From Flammeovirga kamogawensis (lineage in GTDB: Bacteria; Bacteroidota; Bacteroidia; Cytophagales; Flammeovirgaceae): 64,000 nucleotides of DNA. Below, piece by piece: positions 9,265 through 19,400 of the stretch. Numbering within the stretch: position 1 is the stretch's first letter; each line of letters opens with the position of its first letter. Location: assembly GCF_018736065.1 (NCBI RefSeq), contig NZ_CP076128.1:3139501-3203500 (forward strand), read 5' to 3'. Made by a program: the position numbers and the translations under genes. Below the pieces are notes generated by a model that ran no database searches, had not been told where the DNA came from, and saw only the letters and a list, made by a program, of their open reading frames with translations.

Positions 9265-12200
9265 TATCATTTTCTCCACTCTGACGAGCATTAGAGAATA
9301 CTTTAGGATAAGAGAATTGTTGAGTTGTTCCATTTGATTTCAACATGTACCCTTCTCCTTTTTTCAAGAAAGATAAAGTACCTACCCAACCTACTAAATC
9401 GTTATAAACTGCAAACTGATTTTGTCCTTTAATTATATCACCATTACTAGCTTCGTAATATGCTAAGGCATCATTTACATTTAAATTATTTAGTACAGGA
9501 TATGGAAGCCAGTTCCAACCATTTGCAAGAGTAACTTCAAAGTTATTGTTATCAACCATGTCTCCTTTCAGTTCAAGAGTATTGGCATCGGTTAATTTCA
9601 TTTTATACATTTTGACATTTGTCATTCCTGCATTAGAAGAAATACTACCCGACCATCCAATTGATTGATCGTAAACATCAAATTCAGATTGAGCAACAAT
9701 TCTATCACCGTTGCTTAATTGCATTTGAGAAGTTAAAGCATCCAAATCAGTAAATCGACTATCATTAACTGATAATGAAACCCATGTCCAACCTTGATTT
9801 AACGCTAATGATTGTTCCATTACGTTAGTATTACTAAAGATTGAAGGAGTAGCTTTAGTACCTAGAATCTGATCTTGAACAAAAGCGATAGTAGCATTTC
9901 CATCAATTTCAGCATCTAGTACTCTACCAGTTGTAGCATCCCATATTTTGAATGAGAGATTTTCTACAGAATCAGCATTTGAATAAATTGTTAGGTATAA
10001 GAAGTAATCGTCCCAATTTTTATCATAGATTAATTCAGCTTCACCTCTTGGTTCTTTACCAACAAAAACACCAATTTTAGTATGTGCATCCTCAGCAAAA
10101 ATATTGTCAATTTTAATCTTACCAACTACATTCATGTTGTAACCAAACTGAGTTGCATCAGCACTCCAATCAGGTTCGTTTTCTAAAACTCTTAAATCAA
10201 GTTTTATTTTTTCGTCGTAATTGTACTCTGTATCTAAGTATAAATCTGTGCTATATTCACCTACAGAAAGATTATCATTAACCTCAGCAGTAATTATACG
10301 CTTGCTATCTGGATCTAACTGTCCAGATGTTTGACTAAGCGTTAACCATGTTGGAACATTTTTGATATTGAAATCTTGAGGTGTTCCTCCAAAGTTTTCT
10401 ACAGTAATATCAAATGATTGATTTATGCCTACATAGTTTTGTAAATTAACATAGTCTAAACCATCTTTTACAGACCATACCACTTGATTTTTACGGATAT
10501 AGGCTGTCCAAGTAATTGGAGATACTTGTCTGTTTCCTTTTTCATCAAATAATCTAGAAACAGTAATATCAATAACTTGTCCTTCTAATACCGACCAATT
10601 ACTAATGATCGGGTTAATGATCATTTCATCACCATTTATCACATGAGTAACGGCAAACATCTCTAAGTTTCTTTTTGGTTTCAATGCTGGAGCATCCTCA
10701 TCAAAAGCAGGAGTTGCAGCCACCATTATACTTGTAGATGTAGAAACAATATTATTAGCATCCATATGATAATAGGTAGGAGCTAAATTGTCTAAAGGAT
10801 CTGGCTCGTTCATTCTAGCATAAAGCATAATACCTGTAGTAGAGAAATCTACTTCAAAATACCTATCTCTGCTGATTTGCTCTTTTGTTCTTGCAAGATT
10901 CCATAAACGTAATTCATCTATTTTACCTACAAATTTTTGATCTACCTCATAAGTTCCATTGTTATTAAAACCTCTAGCTCCTATAAAGTATTTATTACCA
11001 GATAAACCTGAGATGTCATTTGCAATATTTGAGGTAGTTAAATCAGCATCAACATATGTTTTCATAGCTCCAAGTCTATTTAAAACAATTGCTACATGAT
11101 GCCATTCTCCATCTACAATATCATTGGTTAACTCGTATGCAATACCTTCATTATTAAGATAAAGTTTACCATTAGTATGTACATCTACCGACCATTTGTT
11201 GGCTTTGCCATTGGCCTCAATTACATCTGTTCCATCACCTCTACCGTTTGAGAAAATAGTAGCTTCTTGTGACTGATCCATTTTCACCCAGAATGATAAT
11301 GTAACATCCATCTGACTTGTAAGCTGTACAAAGTTTACATTGTCGAGCGTTAAGTAATCGTTGTTTTCGAAATTATAAGCAGTTCCTTTCGGACGAATAT
11401 CCCACTCAGCATTCATAATGCCGTGTTTGTTTCTTGCTTTATCGTTAACTACGCTTTCTCTTCCCTCATCCATTGGCCAGTACCCTTGAAGGTTTTGTTC
11501 AGTGCCAAGCAATGATTTATACATTTGAGCGTATGCTTCAGAAAGTGATAATGCTTTTGACCAGATTCTTAATTCAAGAATATTTCCTTTGAAAGTAGAC
11601 CCACCAAAAACCAAATCATTTCTATTAGGAATAGCAAAAGCACCTGTGTTGGTAAATCCTAATTCCTGATCATCTTGGTACATTCTTAGTGTTCCAGAAT
11701 CAGTTCCATCGTAAACAAATACATAATGATGGAATAAGTCATCGTCTAGAATCGGACTAGAAACAGAGTAAGTAGAACTTCCTTCGACAGTCCAAGTAAG
11801 AGTATTTCCAGAAAGCGTTGCTTCCATACCATTTTCTTGTTTGAAAATGATAGAATTCGTTTCAGTAGAAAGGTTTCTCATCCAGAACTCAATAGTAAAG
11901 TTCTGATCACTAATTGATGGTTTCTCAAAAGTTGCCGTGTTATTACTTCCTTCAAAATATACAGAAGTACCGTGTGCAATTTCTTGATCATTAGTTTGAC
12001 CTACGATTTCAATATTACTGATGGCAGAATTATATAAAATATTCTCACTGTATTTTAAAGTAAGGTCTTGCCCTGCCGATAATATTCCGTTTCTAGGAGA
12101 CGGAGTTCCGAAAGCAACAGGAATATTTAAATCAACTTTACCAGCAACAACATCAGAAATATATTCCGTTCCGTTATCACAATAAGAAATAGCTCTTATT

Positions 12201-15200
12201 TCATAATCACCATCACTTAAACCGGTTGCGCCTATGTCCCAAGAAAAAGTGATATTATCGTCAGTGATCATATCAATTTTTGATTCTTGAGCAGCTACAG
12301 CATCAGCATAAGATTGTTCATTATTATAATAAGTATATAACCTTGTCCAAGTTGGAGAAGTAGATTTTCTGTATTCTAATCTTACTTTTTCAAAGCTATC
12401 GTATGTTCTAGAATAATCACCTAAAACAATTGGTAGTGGATTAGTAGAACCATCTTCGTTGAATGCAGTAGTAGCATTCATTACCCATTTTTCAAGAGGT
12501 TTTTGAACTTCTATTCTAGTACACGAAGGAACATAATGTACAGATACTTCTACCGTTTCTTGTAAATCAGATCCCATACAGATTGATTCTAATACAATAC
12601 TTAGGTCTTCATAATCGTAAACATCTGGTTTAGATTTTTCTAAGAATACTGTATAAGTCACCGTTTGATCATGTGGTACTTCAACTTCAACTCCCCCTTG
12701 TGGAATATTAGATTTAATATTGTGAGGGTTAGTTGTGTTATCAATGTAAAGCATGAAACTCACGTTCTCATTAAGATCAGCATTTGTATTATTCAATAGT
12801 GTCAATTCAATTACCGCCATATCATCTTCAGGTATGTTGGTAATATCAGTAACATTTGCAGTAATAACCGGAACTTCTATTGCTTGTGTTGCAATAGATA
12901 ATGCTGTTCCACCTGCTCCAATTACACCTTCCTCATAATTCTCACTATCAAAATAATTAGAAAGTAAAGGACCTTCATGCGGACAAGAAGTTCTACCACC
13001 AAGAGTACGGAAAATAGGACCGTTACCATCAAATGGATTTACAACGTCGATACTTAAATAGTTATCATCGTCATTATCTACAATTGAATAAGTAAAAGCA
13101 GTAGATTCAGCACTTTCTGATGCATCTGATTTAGCAAAACCTTGGCTTACACCAAAACTTGTTGTTATCTCATCACCTGTATCATTAATTTCTTTACCGA
13201 ATGTGTGAGCAAATGTATAATCTAAGGCTACTTCATAAGCATAAGAACTTCCAGAAGCTGTAAATGTACTTACCGTTCTTTCTACACCACCAACACCATA
13301 ATCAATAGAGATATTATCTTTAAAATGCTTATTGACAAAATTAAGATAGTTTTGAGTATAACTGTTGTTATGATCTAAGTTGTACTGATCTTCATTGGCA
13401 GTAATTGACGCAAGAACCTCATTAAGGAAGTTATCTTGATCATTAAATGCTCTATATTTTGTTCTCTCGTTATTCTGAATAATCTCTTGCCATAATTTTA
13501 TTTGAGTTTCATATTCAGTTTTCGAAAGTACACCTTCATCATCTGAATCGAGAGTTCCGTTTTCTAAAGCTGTAATAAAGCTCTCGTATTCTGGAATTAA
13601 CGTATTGATAATATGTTTTTGAGAATAGATAAAGAAGGTAGATGTAGGTGCTTCGTTAAAGTATAAAGCTTTTTGTTTATTGATATAAACAGTATCTAAA
13701 CTACCATCATCATTATGTTTTATAAATGCAGTGTTATCAATTCCTTTTACAATTGTATCTGTAGCAGATAATCTGTTATAAGATCCGTATTGTAAATTTT
13801 TAGAGTGACCTATATATAAATCACCATCAGAACCTACAAAGCTTTCGCTATCACTTGTTGAGATTGTTTGAGAAAATGAATATGATTTTGTAAAACCTTC
13901 ACCATAATCAGAGTTATAACTTACGCTAAAACCACTTTCAACATCGTTCACTGCTTCAACAGTATTTTCTGGTCCTGCATCTGCACCACCAGTAGTAACT
14001 GTAGTACCTAACTTTAATGTTAAACCTTGTTCAAAAGATGATGATGTAAGTGCATTCATCGAGGTCTCTATTGTTAATTCTGTTCCAGCTTCAATAGAGG
14101 CTGAACTACCAGAACCTGGAGGATCTCTAAGGATAATATCTGGAATATCTGGTGCTTTTGTTACAAATAATTGAGAACCATCTGATTTACCACCGAAGAT
14201 AATTCCCTCTGAAAGTAAATTATCTGGAGCATAATCAACATCTTTAATTCTTAGCATTACGCTCATTCCCTTTCTAAAAGGAGCATTCATTAAAGGTAAT
14301 CCAGCAGTAAAGTAATACGTTACTTTATTTTCTTCTTCAGGATCTTTTTCAAATCTATCAGAATTAGCTCTTGCTAAATTATTTGTTACATAGTATTGAC
14401 CATCTGTAACTGGTACAGTAAATTTTTGATTGATTTCTTTGTTTTCATATTCTTCAAAAGCAAGTAAATCAATTTGATACTCGTACAGTTGTTCATAAAC
14501 AGGATACGTTACAGAAGTATCGTTTTCTTCAGATACAAGGAATTCATACGTTTGATTCTCAATAGTTACCTGAGGAGTAGATCTGTAAATAAAGTTTTGA
14601 ACAAATTTATAAGGCTCAGATTGGATTTCGTTACCCACTGAATCTTTAAAAATTCCACGTTTATCATTTGTAAAAGGAGAGTAATCCACTTCTTCACTTC
14701 CTGATAGTAAAATTACATCAGGATTACTTTCTATCACTGCTCCATTTATTTCATTAATGATATAATTTATTGGAATCAACTCTGCTTTATATTCACCTGT
14801 TTTATTATTTGTATAAAAACTAGTTGATAAATATCCGGTTGCAGGATCTGCACCATAAGGAAGGTAATCAAAAGTAATTTTAGCAGTTCCTAAATTATTT
14901 GTTGATGAAATCTCTACAGTTTCTGATGAATCTACTGTGTGGAAAAAATCAAATTCTTTAATTCCATCAAAACCAAAACCAATAGGCTTTTCAGCTTCCA
15001 CTTGTCCACCTACTACTCTACCTACAACACTAACTCTAGTAGTATCAAGAAAAGGTTTAGGTGTTTCATGATTTTCAAAAAACTCATAATAACCTTCAGC
15101 AGGGAACCTACCATCATGAACTAAGCCATGACCGTTTTTTCTAACTTCTATGTAATGATTACCAATAGGAACTTGAATTTCGAAGAAGCCATCTTTGCCA

Positions 15201-17635
15201 GTAACAACAGGTGCTTTGTTTTCATCAAGTACCATGTTTCCATCAACATATACATTGGCTTCGTCTAAAAATATTTTTGGATACTCGTATAGTTCTCCAA
15301 TTTCATTTTTAAAATAATGCCCTTGATTGTACATTATTTTTGTACCATCAATTGTTACTAGGTATTGATTATAACCAGCATCTTCTATTTGAGTAACATC
15401 ATCTACTTTTCTTAATGAACCATATTGACCTCTTACATCGTAATAGGCTATTCCTCTAAATATAAATGATGATATATCTTTAAAATCTAATTTATTGATA
15501 ACTTCAGATCCTTCTCCTATAAATACAACTTGTTGTCCTGGGTCAAACTCATGCACACCAAACATAGGAGTAACAGCATAAGAACCACCATTACCTGCAT
15601 AAGGAATTGATGTAATTACATAATTACCAAACATATCTGTTACACCAAATATACCTAATTGACTAATTGTAGGTGTAACCTGAGACCATTCTGTATTTAG
15701 TAAAAATGAATGTCTTTTATGAAATGTAAATTCTTCTTTAGATAGATCATAAGCATAAGCACCTGTACCTTCATCAATTCTAAGGTATACTTCAAGTCCT
15801 CTTTCTGCTCCACTTAAATATCTTCTATAATTTTTCTGAACATCATCGTTACTTAGTGCATTACTCCAAATTCTGATATCATCAAAATAACCAATAAAAC
15901 CATCTGCCACTCTAAAGTAACAATTGTCTCCAGTTATTGGTTGGTATGTAATGCTATCAGTATTAACCGTTGTAATGTTAACTAAATGGCTAATTTCTGC
16001 AGGGATTGTTGTACTATAATTCCCATCCATTAAACGACCATTGAAATATAATTTAGGTATATCGTTTGGTGATAAAACTAAACTATAATTATTAAATTCC
16101 TCCATTACTTCTGAGAAAGGAATTACAATATCTTCTCCTGCTCCATCAGATTCTCCATTTGGCAAAGAACCAGCAAGTGTAAATGTTATATCTTTTGATA
16201 AAGATGGTGAGTGTAATGTTAACTGAATATCATTGTCTGATTTTATATAATCAAGATCATAATAAGATGATCCGTTAAACATTTTAAATAATTCTCCAGA
16301 AGAATTACCATCAAATTTAAACCAAGATTGCAATGTGAAATTTGTTGGAAGTTCTCTTGCTTCCATTTTCGATTCTATATAACCGGTACCATTTACTTTA
16401 GCACTAAAAGACTGAAGAACAATTTCTCCACCTTGAGGCTCAGCTCTAACTATTACATCTTGTACTGGGTTTCCTCCTTCAAAAGTAATATTACCAGTTA
16501 TTGTAGCCGTAGGGTTTCTAAACCCAATACCTGTAATAAATGATGTATATTCTATTTCTAAATCACCTAAACCATCTGCAACAACTTTATATTCTTGTAA
16601 AATACCACCTTCAACATCATAATCTTCATAAGAGTAAGACGTATTGTCAAGCGTTGCTATTAACTGATAATTTTCAGAATGATTTTCATTATTAGGGTCA
16701 AATTTTCTTCTGTATATTTTAAAAAATGTAATCAAATCAGCATTGTTAGATACTTGCCACTGAATTGATGTTTTATCGTTATAATACCCTTTAGAAACTT
16801 CGAATGAGTTTCTTGTGAATGTAGGAGCATTGTAAAATATATCCCAAGGGAAACCTAAAAGTATTTTACCACTTTGTATTGTTTCGCTATCTGATAACCC
16901 TGTATCTTCTTCTCTAAAAATCTCATATTGTGTAGATGTATGAACAGGTGAAAAAGGAGTACCAGCAATTATATTTAAATAAGTACCGTCATCGTCAATT
17001 TCTTCTCCTAGTACATTATTAAACCCAATAACAATGTCTATTCTAGGATCCCTTTGTTCATCATCAATATCTACTGTATTACCGCTAGAAAACCCATCAA
17101 TAAAATCAATTTCAACGTTAGATTTTGTTGAATTTGAAACTTGACTAGCAGTACTACCAGAAAACGCAGCATCATTAAATATTATTTTAATATTACTGAT
17201 ATCATCATGGCTTCTGTGCACATTAGCAATACCATTTAATGTAATGGTTGCTGTGGTAGGAGAATTAACAATAACATATGGACTTAATCCACTAGGTAAG
17301 TTTCTTACTTCTACAGCACCAGGTCCAATTAAATCTGTTCCTTGGCTTTCACTAAATGTAGTACCTGATAATGTAACTTCAATTGTATTTCTAATGGTAC
17401 CATTATTGGCTTCATTTTCATGAAACGTAGTGGTAGAATAGGTCACATTTTTAGAAGAAAAAATAAAGTTATATATCTTTTCAAGAAGAGGTTCTTCTTC
17501 TTCTTCTTCATTAGCTATGTTAATGGGGGTTTCTGTATACAAATCATCATCATTAATATAATTTGTATTTTCTGAGTGAGCCACCCCTAGCATAGTTGAT
17601 GCAATAAACATCAATAGCAAGAGTATCTTTTTCAT
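8684..17635 (-). CDS. Giant T9SS-secreted LamG protein (giant A, 2983 aa)
   Basis: A signal peptide (MKKILLLLMFIASTMLG) is followed by an acidic linker (GAA repeat) and one copy (about 65-175) of the beta domain repeated in the 1904-aa neighbour. Then come an FN3-like part (285-370), a carboxypeptidase-regulatory-like domain at about 377 that is interrupted by a LamG domain (412-610), and a second such domain (728-850). The middle part runs from RDPPGSGSS at 1170 to TSCPHEG at about 1549, with strands of alternating Ser/Thr and hydrophobic residues. Two more LamG domains (1885-2065, 2085-2275), two GW-type repeats (2520-2700) and a T9SS sorting domain from LKVYPNP (about 2905) complete it. 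It should be surface-exposed. It lies 83 bases after collar A. Its C-terminal half is near-identical to giant B. Exact function is unknown; adhesion or a toxin-like role is inference. Confidence 0.88.
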   Translation of the reverse strand: MKKILLLLMFIASTMLGVAHSENTNYINDDDLYTETPINIANEEEEEEPLLEKIYNFIFSSKNVTYSTTTFHENEANNGTIRNTIEVTLSGTTFSESQGTDLIGPGAVEVRNLPSGLSPYVIVNSPTTATITLNGIANVHRSHDDISNIKIIFNDAAFSGSTASQVSNSTKSNVEIDFIDGFSSGNTVDIDDEQRDPRIDIVIGFNNVLGEEIDDDGTYLNIIAGTPFSPVHTSTQYEIFREEDTGLSDSETIQSGKILLGFPWDIFYNAPTFTRNSFEVSKGYYNDKTSIQWQVSNNADLITFFKIYRRKFDPNNENHSENYQLIATLDNTSYSYEDYDVEGGILQEYKVVADGLGDLEIEYTSFITGIGFRNPTATITGNITFEGGNPVQDVIVRAEPQGGEIVLQSFSAKVNGTGYIESKMEARELPTNFTLQSWFKFDGNSSGELFKMFNGSSYYDLDYIKSDNDIQLTLHSPSLSKDITFTLAGSLPNGESDGAGEDIVIPFSEVMEEFNNYSLVLSPNDIPKLYFNGRLMDGNYSTTIPAEISHLVNITTVNTDSITYQPITGDNCYFRVADGFIGYFDDIRIWSNALSNDDVQKNYRRYLSGAERGLEVYLRIDEGTGAYAYDLSKEEFTFHKRHSFLLNTEWSQVTPTISQLGIFGVTDMFGNYVITSIPYAGNGGSYAVTPMFGVHEFDPGQQVVFIGEGSEVINKLDFKDISSFIFRGIAYYDVRGQYGSLRKVDDVTQIEDAGYNQYLVTIDGTKIMYNQGHYFKNEIGELYEYPKIFLDEANVYVDGNMVLDENKAPVVTGKDGFFEIQVPIGNHYIEVRKNGHGLVHDGRFPAEGYYEFFENHETPKPFLDTTRVSVVGRVVGGQVEAEKPIGFGFDGIKEFDFFHTVDSSETVEISSTNNLGTAKITFDYLPYGADPATGYLSTSFYTNNKTGEYKAELIPINYIINEINGAVIESNPDVILLSGSEEVDYSPFTNDKRGIFKDSVGNEIQSEPYKFVQNFIYRSTPQVTIENQTYEFLVSEENDTSVTYPVYEQLYEYQIDLLAFEEYENKEINQKFTVPVTDGQYYVTNNLARANSDRFEKDPEEENKVTYYFTAGLPLMNAPFRKGMSVMLRIKDVDYAPDNLLSEGIIFGGKSDGSQLFVTKAPDIPDIILRDPPGSGSSASIEAGTELTIETSMNALTSSSFEQGLTLKLGTTVTTGGADAGPENTVEAVNDVESGFSVSYNSDYGEGFTKSYSFSQTISTSDSESFVGSDGDLYIGHSKNLQYGSYNRLSATDTIVKGIDNTAFIKHNDDGSLDTVYINKQKALYFNEAPTSTFFIYSQKHIINTLIPEYESFITALENGTLDSDDEGVLSKTEYETQIKLWQEIIQNNERTKYRAFNDQDNFLNEVLASITANEDQYNLDHNNSYTQNYLNFVNKHFKDNISIDYGVGGVERTVSTFTASGSSYAYEVALDYTFAHTFGKEINDTGDEITTSFGVSQGFAKSDASESAESTAFTYSIVDNDDDNYLSIDVVNPFDGNGPIFRTLGGRTSCPHEGPLLSNYFDSENYEEGVIGAGGTALSIATQAIEVPVITANVTDITNIPEDDMAVIELTLLNNTNADLNENVSFMLYIDNTTNPHNIKSNIPQGGVEVEVPHDQTVTYTVFLEKSKPDVYDYEDLSIVLESICMGSDLQETVEVSVHYVPSCTRIEVQKPLEKWVMNATTAFNEDGSTNPLPIVLGDYSRTYDSFEKVRLEYRKSTSPTWTRLYTYYNNEQSYADAVAAQESKIDMITDDNITFSWDIGATGLSDGDYEIRAISYCDNGTEYISDVVAGKVDLNIPVAFGTPSPRNGILSAGQDLTLKYSENILYNSAISNIEIVGQTNDQEIAHGTSVYFEGSNNTATFEKPSISDQNFTIEFWMRNLSTETNSIIFKQENGMEATLSGNTLTWTVEGSSTYSVSSPILDDDLFHHYVFVYDGTDSGTLRMYQDDQELGFTNTGAFAIPNRNDLVFGGSTFKGNILELRIWSKALSLSEAYAQMYKSLLGTEQNLQGYWPMDEGRESVVNDKARNKHGIMNAEWDIRPKGTAYNFENNDYLTLDNVNFVQLTSQMDVTLSFWVKMDQSQEATIFSNGRGDGTDVIEANGKANKWSVDVHTNGKLYLNNEGIAYELTNDIVDGEWHHVAIVLNRLGAMKTYVDADLTTSNIANDISGLSGNKYFIGARGFNNNGTYEVDQKFVGKIDELRLWNLARTKEQISRDRYFEVDFSTTGIMLYARMNEPDPLDNLAPTYYHMDANNIVSTSTSIMVAATPAFDEDAPALKPKRNLEMFAVTHVINGDEMIINPIISNWSVLEGQVIDITVSRLFDEKGNRQVSPITWTAYIRKNQVVWSVKDGLDYVNLQNYVGINQSFDITVENFGGTPQDFNIKNVPTWLTLSQTSGQLDPDSKRIITAEVNDNLSVGEYSTDLYLDTEYNYDEKIKLDLRVLENEPDWSADATQFGYNMNVVGKIKIDNIFAEDAHTKIGVFVGKEPRGEAELIYDKNWDDYFLYLTIYSNADSVENLSFKIWDATTGRVLDAEIDGNATIAFVQDQILGTKATPSIFSNTNVMEQSLALNQGWTWVSLSVNDSRFTDLDALTSQMQLSNGDRIVAQSEFDVYDQSIGWSGSISSNAGMTNVKMYKMKLTDANTLELKGDMVDNNNFEVTLANGWNWLPYPVLNNLNVNDALAYYEASNGDIIKGQNQFAVYNDLVGWVGTLSFLKKGEGYMLKSNGTTQQFSYPKVFSNARQSGENDNSDTFVNNAYEFNMSTIVEVPDGYDQVYVYNNEHHDIRGVGNVVEIEGRNLAFITVYGNADENLTFSLKDNLQFTDAGEEFVFEDDAVYGTFITPIQLGEVIASNEDINLNPGSLKVYPNPSSSEFNLSFQLNKGHDYHLIVYSMNGRVVEKQDITGVVGANVVTIGETYNTGVYVVEIITSDGTFTERIIKN
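10166..13090. repeat. Near-identical tract 1 of the giant pair, copy A
   Basis: About 2.9 kb encoding the region from before TSCPHEG through both C-terminal LamG domains is nearly identical to 20313-23240. Long stretches (for example around 12130-12270) show no differences. The sharp drop in similarity at both ends suggests gene conversion between direct repeats. Confidence 0.85.
17492..17509. repeat. Trinucleotide run (TTC)6 in giant A
   Basis: Six TTC units on the plus strand encode the poly-glutamate stretch just after the signal peptide of giant A. Length changes here would add or remove glutamates without shifting the frame. Confidence 0.6.
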
Positions 17636-17718
17636 AATTTATATGCTAATAAAATAGTACACATAATAGAGTGTAATATTTTTATAATAAAATTAGTTTA
17701 ACAGGGCTATTGTATTTC

Positions 17719-18642
17719 TTATAGTTTTATGATGTAGGTAACACCATAATTTATAGGTCTTGTTTCTGTACTAACAGCTCCACCGTTAGCGTCTCCAATA
17801 CTACCAGATAATGTAGCTGTATGACTATGTGACCCACCTGATCCAGTACTTCTACTAAAGTTATCTCTTTTGTTTACCCCTGCAGCATATCCGGTTACAT
17901 CTGTACCAGAGTTGTCTTCTAATTTGTTATAATCATGGTTATGAGAACCTGCATTAGAAAGAGATACTGATATATCGTTATCATGGCCGTGATCTCTTAA
18001 TTTATCTTTTTGATAACCATTAAGAGACGGACCTTTTACAAATGCATCACTACTATTTTTGTATGATGTATTTGTACCTGTTCCTCTTAAAAATATACCT
18101 CTTAAGTCAGGAGATTTAGTTAAGCCAATAATATCTTTTAAGGCTGTTCCGTTTGGTACATTACTGCCATCACATAGCATCCAGCCATCTGGAGCAGTAC
18201 TACCTACATAAGATATTATAGTACCTGATGGTGCACCATTTAATGCAGAGTATGCATAAGGAACATAATTGAATTTTTGTTGAGAAATGATATTTTCAGA
18301 GCCATCTACCGGCATTGAAATTGTTAGCATCAACCCATCCTTTTCGTAAGGAATATTTGCTAAACTTCCCGTTTGATTACTTCCGTTCCCAATAACATGA
18401 GCAAAAACTCCTTGAGCATCTGTTAGTATTGCTTCGGATTCTGTGTAATAATTGATTGTGTTATTTGAGTTAGTTACTCTAAATTTAAAATGAACTAACT
18501 TATTAGGAATAGGAATGTTAGTTGAATTTCTTGCTATTCCTTGAATAACTAATCCACCAGAATCTTGGGCGAATAGACTACCACTACTTAATGTTAGGGT
18601 TATCAGTAGTAGTAAATTGAGATATTGGGTTTTAAGTAACAT
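17719..18642 (-). CDS. Secreted phage-tail-collar-type fibre protein (collar A)
   Basis: The 307-aa product has a signal peptide (LLLLITLTLSSGSLFAQ) and a conserved N-terminal beta domain (VIQGIARN ... DAQGVFAHVIGNG). It then has a tail-collar domain from about 150, recognisable by SAPSGTI-like GAPSGTIISYVG, GWMLCDGS and PDLRGIFLRGTG. The C-terminal third has HxH pairs (DHGHD, GSHNHD, GSHSHT), which in phage T4 short and long tail fibres bind metal along a trimeric needle. There is no T9SS tail. It ends 83 bases before giant A and is probably co-transcribed with it. No capsid, tail-tube or sheath genes are nearby, so this is not a prophage fragment on present evidence. Confidence 0.85.
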   Translation of the reverse strand: MLLKTQYLNLLLLITLTLSSGSLFAQDSGGLVIQGIARNSTNIPIPNKLVHFKFRVTNSNNTINYYTESEAILTDAQGVFAHVIGNGSNQTGSLANIPYEKDGLMLTISMPVDGSENIISQQKFNYVPYAYSALNGAPSGTIISYVGSTAPDGWMLCDGSNVPNGTALKDIIGLTKSPDLRGIFLRGTGTNTSYKNSSDAFVKGPSLNGYQKDKLRDHGHDNDISVSLSNAGSHNHDYNKLEDNSGTDVTGYAAGVNKRDNFSRSTGSGGSHSHTATLSGSIGDANGGAVSTETRPINYGVTYIIKL

Positions 18643-18826
18643 ATATGAGAAAATTTATTGGGTTATTATTTTAGGTCTTGGGTTTTCTATGTTAATAATT
18701 AATTTGATTGTTCTAAGTAGTTACGTGCTATACAAGATAACATGTAAATACTTAAAACAATTCAGATTATATATTTTTGCAAATCATTCAATAAAATCTT
18801 AAATAAATTTCTTTAAACAATGCAAT
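18643..18826 (-). other. Gap between giant B and collar A
   Basis: This is the widest gap (184 bases) inside the minus-strand cluster. It shows no hairpin terminator and no clear TAnnTTTG element, so it leaves open whether the cluster is one long operon or two. Confidence 0.4.
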
Positions 18827-19400
18827 TTATTTTTTAATTATTCTTTCCGTAAAAGTACCATCACTAGTAATTATTTCTACCACGTAAACACCTGTATTGT
18901 ATGTTTCTCCGATAGTAACAACATTTGCACCTACAACTCCGGTAATGTCTTGTTTTTCAACAACTCTACCGTTCATAGAGTAAACAATAAGATGGTAATC
19001 ATGTCCTTTATCTAACTGGAATGATAAGTTAAATTCAGAAGATGAAGGATTAGGATAAACTTTTAAAGAACCAGGATTTAAATCAATATCTCTATTAGAT
19101 GCAATCACTTCTCCTAATTGGATTGGAGTAATGAATGTTCCGTAAACGGCATCATCTTCAAATACAAATTCCTCTCCTGCATCGGTAAACTGTAGGTTGT
19201 CTTTTAAACTGAAAGTAAGGTTTTCATCTGCATTACCATATACAGTAATGAACGCTAAGTTTCTACCTTCAATTTCAACTACATTACCTACACCTCGAAT
19301 ATCATGTTGCTTATTGTTGTATACATATACTTGATCATATCCATCAGGTACTTCAACAATAGTACTCATATTAAATTCATAAGCATTATTTACAAATTGA
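18827..19400. repeat. Near-identical tract 3 of the giant pair, copy B (C terminus)
   Basis: Partner of 8684-9264; it encodes the same C-terminal end and T9SS sorting domain of giant B. Confidence 0.8.

Noticed and set aside
17492-17509. Phase-variable repeat in giant A
   Set aside because: The unit is three bases, so length changes only alter the number of glutamates and cannot switch the gene off.
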